Positions 59,208 to 64,000 of a stretch of DNA of 64,000 nucleotides are shown piece by piece. Made by a program: the position numbers and the translations under genes. Origin of the DNA: Nocardiopsis sinuspersici (GTDB lineage: Bacteria; Actinomycetota; Actinomycetes; Streptosporangiales; Streptosporangiaceae); NCBI GenBank assembly GCA_008638415.1, contig VWVT01000010.1:1-64000 (forward strand). Reading direction: 5' to 3'. The notes beneath the pieces were generated by a model. That model was not told the DNA's origin. It saw only the letters and a list, made by a program, of their open reading frames with translations, and did no database searches. Positions within the stretch are counted from its first letter, which is position 1. Each line of letters opens with the position of its first letter.

Positions 59208-59993
59208 CTAGACGGAGGGGATCTGGCCGCCGTCCACCCGCACCACCGAGCCGGTGACGTAGGCGGCCTGCCGGCCGGCCAGGAACGCGGCCACCGCCCC
59301 GTACTCCTCGGGCCTGCCGTAGCGCCGGGCGGGGATCCCGGCGCGGGCGTCGCCCTCGACCTCCTCCAGCGGGCGGCCCTCGCGCTCGGCGCGGGCGCGG
59401 TCCAGCGAGTCCGTGCGCGGGGTGGCGATCCGGCCGGGCACGATCACGTTCGCGGTCACCCCGTCCGCCGCGACCTCGTTGGACACCGTCTTGGACCAGG
59501 AGTGCAGCGAGGCCCGCAGGCTGTTGGAGATCCCCAGGTTCGGGATCGGCGCGACCGGACCCGACGAGGTGCTCGTGATGATCCGCCCCCAGCCGCGCTC
59601 GCGCATCCCGCCGACCACGGCGTCGGTGAGCCGGATGACCGGCAGCACCATGGCCCCGTACATGTCCTGCCAGAGCCCGGCGTCCTGCCCGAGTGCGGGA
59701 GTGGGCGGCGGGCCGCCGGTGTTGTTGACCAGGATGTCCACCGGGCCCAGCTCCTCGGCCACACGCCCGGCGACCTCGGGCGCCCGCCCGTGGTCGGCCA
59801 GGTCCCAGGTGAGGGCCAGCGCGGACACGCCGTGCTCAGTGCACGCCGCCACGGTGGCCTCCAGACGCTCCTCGTCGCGGCCGGTGACGGCCACGTGCAC
59901 GCCCTCGGCGGCCAGGGCGACGGCGATGGCCCGCCCCAGGCCGGAGCTGGCGGCGGTGACCAGTGCGACCTTCCCCGCGATTCCCAGGTCCAT
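59208..59993 (-). CDS. SDR-family oxidoreductase with altered active site
   Basis: A 261-residue short-chain dehydrogenase-like protein. The cofactor motif reads VALVTAASSGLGRAIAVALA, with NNTGG in place of NNAG, and the C-terminal GSVVRVDGGQIPSV is typical. The catalytic Tyr-x-x-x-Lys is replaced: after IITSTSSGPVAPIPNLGISN comes SLRASLHSWSKT, so the position of Tyr is occupied in the S-N-x-x-R pattern of the beta-ketoacyl-ACP-reductase-like subgroup. Activity is uncertain. GAGGAGG lies 6 bases ahead of ATG 59993. Confidence 0.85.
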   Translation of the reverse strand: MDLGIAGKVALVTAASSGLGRAIAVALAAEGVHVAVTGRDEERLEATVAACTEHGVSALALTWDLADHGRAPEVAGRVAEELGPVDILVNNTGGPPPTPALGQDAGLWQDMYGAMVLPVIRLTDAVVGGMRERGWGRIITSTSSGPVAPIPNLGISNSLRASLHSWSKTVSNEVAADGVTANVIVPGRIATPRTDSLDRARAEREGRPLEEVEGDARAGIPARRYGRPEEYGAVAAFLAGRQAAYVTGSVVRVDGGQIPSV

Positions 59994-60246
59994 GTCCCTC
60001 CTCGAATCTCCTGGCGTTGCACACGGCATCCTGGCAGCACACCGGCCCAGTCGGCCCCACCGGCCCCGTCGTTTCCACCCGGTCCACCGGAAAACCCGGA
60101 CGGCCGTGCCTCAGGCCGCGGCCATCGCGTCGGACGCGGCCCGAACCATCGGAGGGCCGTGGGCGCGGCCGCCCGGCACCGCTCCCGCGAGCGCGAGAGC
60201 CGGTCGGGACCGGGCGGGGCCGTGCCCGCGCGCGTATCGGGTGGAG

Positions 60247-61296
60247 TCAGACCCCGCCCGGCACCACCACGGCACGGCCGAAGACCTTCCCCTCCTCCAG
60301 CTTCCGGTAGGCCTCCAGCGCCTCGTCCATGGAGAACCGCTCGACCTCGGGGCGGATCTGCCCGGCCCGGTACATGTCCACCACCTCCCACAGCTCTCCC
60401 AACGCTCCCCAGTAGGTGCTGGTGACGTAGGACTCGTACGGGTTGGTGAAGAACGAGAACTGGTGCGTGCCGCCCGCGATCCCCACCACGGTCAGCCGTC
60501 CGCCCTGGGCCATCACCGCGGCCGCCGTGGTGATGGTCGGAGTGGCGCCGACGAAGTCGAAGGCCGCGTCCACGCCCCGGCCGCCGGTGGCCTCGCGGAT
60601 CTGCTCGACCTGCCGCTCACCCGCCCCCACGGTGATCGCGCCGTAGGACTCGGCCTCGGCCCGGGCCTCCTCCTTGATGTCGGTGGCGACCACCGTCGCG
60701 CCGGTCAGCGCCCTCAGGATCTGCACGCCGATCTGTCCCAGGCCGCCCAGGCCGATCACCAGGGCGTGGCGGCCGCCGCCCTCCAGGTGCGGCAGCGCCT
60801 CCTTGATCGCGTGGTACGGGGTCAGGCCCGCGTCCGACAGCGGCGCGGCCTCCACCGGGTCGGCGTCGCCCAGGGGGACCAGGTGGTGGGCGGGCACGGT
60901 CATGTACTCGGCCATGCCGCCGTCACGCCCCAGACCGACCGCCATGTAGGGCATCGTGGCGGCGTTCTCACAGTAGGTGTCCTGCCCCCGCGCGCACCTG
61001 CGGCAGTGGCCGCAGCCGGTCGGCCCGTACACCAGGTAGGCGCCGCCGACCTCGACGCGCTCGCTCACACCCTCGCCGAGCGCCTCCACCCACCCGGAGT
61101 TCTCGTGCCCCAGCACGAACGGGGGCTTTTGCGCCCCGGGCTGGCCCTCCCGGAAGTGGCGGTAGACGCTGATGTCGGAGTGGCACGCACCGGCGCCCGC
61201 CACCCGCAGCAGCACCTCCCCGGGGCCGGGCTCGGGCTTGGGGACGTCCTTCAGGGACGGGAACCGCCCGTAGTTCTCGAAGACCACGGCTCGCAT
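60247..61296 (-). CDS. Zinc-dependent alcohol dehydrogenase
   Basis: A 349-residue medium-chain alcohol dehydrogenase. Catalytic zinc ligands are in GAGACHSDISVYR (Cys) and FVLGHENSGWVEALGEGV (His-Glu), the structural zinc site in GPTGCGHCRRCARGQDTYCE (four Cys), and the NAD(P) motif in HALVIGLGGLGQIGVQILRA. Substrate not specified; it resembles NAD-dependent alcohol or aldehyde reductases of actinomycetes. GGGGAGA lies 7 bases before ATG 61296; a canonical promoter is at 61379-61407. Confidence 0.92.
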   Translation of the reverse strand: MRAVVFENYGRFPSLKDVPKPEPGPGEVLLRVAGAGACHSDISVYRHFREGQPGAQKPPFVLGHENSGWVEALGEGVSERVEVGGAYLVYGPTGCGHCRRCARGQDTYCENAATMPYMAVGLGRDGGMAEYMTVPAHHLVPLGDADPVEAAPLSDAGLTPYHAIKEALPHLEGGGRHALVIGLGGLGQIGVQILRALTGATVVATDIKEEARAEAESYGAITVGAGERQVEQIREATGGRGVDAAFDFVGATPTITTAAAVMAQGGRLTVVGIAGGTHQFSFFTNPYESYVTSTYWGALGELWEVVDMYRAGQIRPEVERFSMDEALEAYRKLEEGKVFGRAVVVPGGV

Positions 61297-61378
61297 AGGT
61301 GTCTCCCCACTCTTCCGCGGAGCGGGCGGCGCGGCGCACACCACCGGCACTCCCGGTACACACATGGCCGCTCGACGC

Positions 61379-61407
61379 TATCAACCCAGGTCAGTGCCGT
61401 CTGTCAA
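61379..61407 (-). promoter_or_regulatory. Sigma-70-type promoter of the alcohol dehydrogenase gene
   Basis: On the minus strand TTGACA (61407-61402), 17-base spacer, TTGATA (61384-61379). This is the closest match to the consensus in the window and lies about 80 bases before the alcohol dehydrogenase start. Confidence 0.7.
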
Positions 61408-61526
61408 CACAGGTTCCGAAAACCGTCCGGTCTTTTTTGCCCGTCCCGATGAGTCCTGGCCGCCGACCGTGTCCGTACGTGTGAACGAACCGCCCCGGGC
61501 GGAACCGACGGACGAGGAAGGCCGCG

Positions 61527-63212
61527 ATGAACGGCGAGAAACCCAGCCCCCCGCGCGCGGGAAGGCGCGAGTGGCTCGGGCTGGGAGTGCTGGCACTGCC
61601 CACCCTGCTGCTGTCCCTGGACATGAGCGTGCTCTACCTGGCACTGCCCCACCTGGCCGAGGACCTGCGGCCCTCCGGCGGCCAACTGCTCTGGATCATG
61701 GACGTGTACGGCTTCATGATCGCCGGGTTCCTCATCACCATGGGCACCCTGGGCGACCGCGTCGGACGCAGGCGCCTGCTGATGGTCGGCGCCGCCGTCT
61801 TCGGACTGGCCTCCGTGGCCGCGGCGTTCGCGCCCAGCGCCGAGGCGCTCATCGTCACCCGCACCCTCATGGGCGTGGCCGGAGCCACCCTCATGCCCTC
61901 CACCCTGGCCCTGATCAGCAACATGTTCGCCGACCCGCGCCAGCGCGCCGTGGCCATCTCCGTGTGGATGAGCTGCTTCATGGGCGGCACCGCCGTGGGC
62001 CCGCTCGTGGGCGGACTGCTCCTGCAGTGGTTCTGGTGGGGCTCGGTGTTCCTGCTCGGCGTCCCCGTCATGGTGCTGCTGCTGGTGTGCGCGCCCCTGC
62101 TCCTGCCCGAGTACCGCTCTCCCGGATCCGGGCGCCTGGACCCGACCAGCGTCGCCCTGTCCCTGGCCGCCATCCTGCCGGTCGTCTACGGGTTCAAGTC
62201 CCTCGCCGAACACGGACCCGGCCCCGTGCCGCTCGCGGCGGTGCTCCTCGGACTGGCCACGGGCACGGTGTTCGTGCGCCGACAGCTGCGCCTGCCCGAC
62301 CCGCTGCTGGACCTCGGACTGTTCCGCGAGCGCTCCTTCGGGGCCGCCCTGACCGCGATGGCGGTGGGAGCGGTCGCGATGGGCGGCACGTTCCTGCTGC
62401 TCAGCCAGTACCTGCAGATGGTGGCCGGGCACTCCCCGCTGGTCGCGGGGATGTGGCAGGTACCCGGGTCGCTGGCGATGATCGCCGCCACCATGGCCGC
62501 GGCGCCGCTGGCCGCGCGGATCGGACGGGCCAACGTCATCGGCGGCGGCATGTTCGTGACCGCCGCCGGGTTCGTCCTGCTGTTCCTGGCCCCCGCCGAG
62601 AACGGCACCCCCGTCGTCGTCGCCGGACTGGTCCTGGCCTCCGTCGGCCTGGGCCCCGGCGGTGCGCTGGGCACCGACATCGTCGTGGGATCGGCGCCCA
62701 GGGAGCGGGCCGGGGCCGCCGCGTCGATGTCCGAGACCGGAGGGGAGTTCGGCATCGCCATGGGTGTGGCCGTCCTGGGCAGCCTGGCCTCCGCCGTCTA
62801 CCGCGCCAACGTGGTCCTTCCCGAGGGCGTGCCCGAGGAGGCGGGGCGGACCCTGCCCGCCGCCGTCGCCGCCGCCGGGCGACTGCCCGCGGACCCGGCC
62901 GGGAGGCTGCTCGACTCGGCGCGTGAGGCCTTCACCGACGGCCTCAACCTGGCCGGGGCGATCGGCTTCGTGGCCATGGTCGTGTTCGGAGCGCTCGCCC
63001 TCGTCATGCTGCGCGCGGCGCCGGCGGCGGAACCGATGGCGGAAACGGAACCGGCGGAAACGGAACCGGAGGGCGCGCCGGTGGGGAGCCCGGCGGGCGA
63101 CCCGGTGAATGAGGAGACGGCGGAAAAGGCGGCGGAAAAACATTCGGAGGCCGATGAGTCCACGGCCGACCAGGGGTCTGTACAGGTGAGCGGCACCGAT
63201 GGCCGGACCTGA
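61527..63212 (+). CDS. MFS (DHA2/EmrB-type) multidrug exporter
   Basis: A 561-residue permease with about 14 helices: LPTLLLSLDMSVLYLALPHL (the LD-x-T/S-x-V helix 1 of this class), WIMDVYGFMIAGFLITMGTL, GDRVGRRRLLMVGAAVFGLA (motif A) and WMSCFMGGTAVGPLVGGLLL (motif C). A charged hydrophilic C-terminal tail of about 60 residues contains PMAETEPAETEPEG-type repeats. Probable proton-driven export of antibiotics or dyes. GGAAGG lies about 7 bases before ATG 61527. Two glyoxalase-fold genes follow closely. Confidence 0.9.
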   Translation: MNGEKPSPPRAGRREWLGLGVLALPTLLLSLDMSVLYLALPHLAEDLRPSGGQLLWIMDVYGFMIAGFLITMGTLGDRVGRRRLLMVGAAVFGLASVAAAFAPSAEALIVTRTLMGVAGATLMPSTLALISNMFADPRQRAVAISVWMSCFMGGTAVGPLVGGLLLQWFWWGSVFLLGVPVMVLLLVCAPLLLPEYRSPGSGRLDPTSVALSLAAILPVVYGFKSLAEHGPGPVPLAAVLLGLATGTVFVRRQLRLPDPLLDLGLFRERSFGAALTAMAVGAVAMGGTFLLLSQYLQMVAGHSPLVAGMWQVPGSLAMIAATMAAAPLAARIGRANVIGGGMFVTAAGFVLLFLAPAENGTPVVVAGLVLASVGLGPGGALGTDIVVGSAPRERAGAAASMSETGGEFGIAMGVAVLGSLASAVYRANVVLPEGVPEEAGRTLPAAVAAAGRLPADPAGRLLDSAREAFTDGLNLAGAIGFVAMVVFGALALVMLRAAPAAEPMAETEPAETEPEGAPVGSPAGDPVNEETAEKAAEKHSEADESTADQGSVQVSGTDGRT

Positions 63213-63256
63213 ACCGGACACGGACCGCGATGCGCACACCACCGACGGAGGACACC

Positions 63257-63646
63257 ATGGACCGTCCCAGCCTCGACAGCATCCTGCTCGCCACCACCGA
63301 CCCCGACCGGCTGCACGACTGGTACGCCGCCGTCCTGGCGCCCCAGGGCGACAACGACGTGGACGGCTACCGCGTCCTGCGCTTCGGCGCCTTCCACCTG
63401 CTCATCGACCGCCGCGACGACGTCGGGCCCAAGGCGGGCGAGCCCACCCGCATGATCCTCAACTTCGACGTGGACGACGCCCGCGCCGTCGCCGCCCGCA
63501 TGGACGAGCGGGGCACCGAGTGGCTCGCACCCCTGGAGGACCGCGACGGCAGCCTGTTCGGCACCGCCGTGGACCCCGACGGCAACTACGTCCAGATCAT
63601 CCAGCTCAGCGACGAGCACCGCGCCGCCATGGAGAGCGGCGAGTAG
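63257..63646 (+). CDS. VOC-family protein
   Basis: A 129-residue vicinal-oxygen-chelate protein: SILLATTDPDRLHDWYAAVL, YRVLRFGAFHLLIDRRDDVG, TRMILNFDVDDARAVAARMD and GTAVDPDGNYVQIIQLSDEH give the paired beta-alpha-beta-beta-beta units. The His in HLLIDRR may be a metal ligand; others are not obvious. ATG 63257 has GGAGG 6 bases upstream. It sits 44 bases after the exporter, so co-transcription is likely; it could bind or inactivate an exporter substrate. Confidence 0.8.
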   Translation: MDRPSLDSILLATTDPDRLHDWYAAVLAPQGDNDVDGYRVLRFGAFHLLIDRRDDVGPKAGEPTRMILNFDVDDARAVAARMDERGTEWLAPLEDRDGSLFGTAVDPDGNYVQIIQLSDEHRAAMESGE

Positions 63647-63656
63647 GGAGGACACC

Positions 63657-64000
63657 GTGTTCGACGGCAACAGGGCCTTCGGCTCCTTCGCCGTTCCCGA
63701 CACCGACCGGGCCGGGGAGTTCTACGGGGACACCCTCGGACTCCCGGTCGGCCCCGTCGAGGGCATGGAGGAGTACGGAATGCTCCGCATCGACCTGGGG
63801 GAGGGGCGGGGCATCCTCGTCTATCCCAAGCCGGACCACGAACCCGCCGGATTCACCGTGCTGAACCTGCCCGTGGACGACATCGACTCCACCGTGGACG
63901 AACTCGTCCGGCGCGGCGTCCGGATGCTGCGCTACGAGGGCCTCGGCCAGGACGAGAGGGGGATCTCGCGCGGCGAGCCGGCCGTCGCGTGGTTCGCCGA
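63657..64000 (+). CDS. VOC-family protein, C-terminus cut by window end
   Basis: About 114 residues are visible: RAFGSFAVPDTDRAGEFYGD, TLGLPVGPVEGMEEYGMLRI, GRGILVYPKPDHEPAGFTVL, NLPVDDIDSTVDELVRRGVR, then ISRGEPAVAWFA at the edge. A typical glyoxalase/bleomycin-resistance-fold protein; family members of this length are about 120-130 residues, so only the last strand is missing. GGGAGG precedes GTG 63657. It follows the other VOC gene by 10 bases in the same operon. Confidence 0.85.
   Translation, partial: MFDGNRAFGSFAVPDTDRAGEFYGDTLGLPVGPVEGMEEYGMLRIDLGEGRGILVYPKPDHEPAGFTVLNLPVDDIDSTVDELVRRGVRMLRYEGLGQDERGISRGEPAVAWFA

Overview
The window is very GC-rich (roughly three quarters G+C by eye). 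It has many GTG starts, a few TTG starts, GGAGG-type ribosome binding sites and 4-base ATGA/GTGA stop-start overlaps. With a Tad pilus locus lacking outer-membrane secretin parts, a GpgS/FolP2 pair, a mycothiol-type enzyme remnant and many TetR/IclR/WYL regulators, this points to a filamentous or soil actinomycete. A Nocardiopsis-like genus is my best guess, from overall resemblance only. No phage, insertion sequence, CRISPR array or origin was seen; the window reads as ordinary chromosome with a few decayed gene remnants.

Layout. 1-1104: start of an unrecognised gene and a DeoR-type sensor protein with no visible DNA-binding domain. 1548-11310: one long co-directional Tad/Flp pilus operon (lipoprotein, Asp-Trp repeat protein, CpaB, TadZ, TadA, TadB, TadC, a 56-residue Flp pilin, three TadE/TadG-like pseudopilins, and a large membrane protein with an OmpA domain and Lys-Pro repeats). 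11495-18669: DEAD-box RNA helicase, ArsR/SRPBCC pair with a large operator palindrome, DUF2267 protein, glyoxalase-fold protein, and a phosphoribosyltransferase / dienelactone hydrolase / erythromycin-esterase trio. 18820-25613: membrane beta-propeller protein, tRNA-Pro(GGG), MFS exporter with divergent TetR, secreted GH43 arabinanase behind an elaborate regulatory region, TetR fragment, hemerythrin-like protein. 25816-27932: an RsbQ-RsbP-like energy-stress pair.

28308-33647: epoxide hydrolase and divergent WYL regulator with codon use unlike their neighbours, AI-2E-type permease, coiled-coil secreted cell-wall protein, HD-domain protein. 33803-41950: the most interesting part, an eight-gene operon encoding the membrane arm of a complex I-like enzyme (NuoA, H, J, K, L, M, N). 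It has no NuoC/E/F/G/I, and a cysteine-poor protein with NuoB-like and possibly NuoD-like stretches stands where the quinone/iron-sulfur module should be; its NuoK carries a histidine-rich tail. 42160-48261: TspO, IclR plus 4-hydroxybenzoate hydroxylase, a glutathionyl-hydroquinone reductase-like protein, and a TetR (double HTH) plus FAD monooxygenase pair.

48403-55086: glutamine amidotransferase, glucosyl-3-phosphoglycerate synthase, FolP2-like protein, LigB-fold protein and RibD-like reductase in one run, then TetR, PrsW protease and a membrane-anchored protein. 55289-64000: degenerate maleylpyruvate-isomerase-family gene, APH-fold kinase, DoxX-like protein, PAP2/diacylglycerol-kinase fusion, paired hairpin repeats, SDR, zinc alcohol dehydrogenase, MFS exporter and two glyoxalase-fold proteins, the last cut by the window end.
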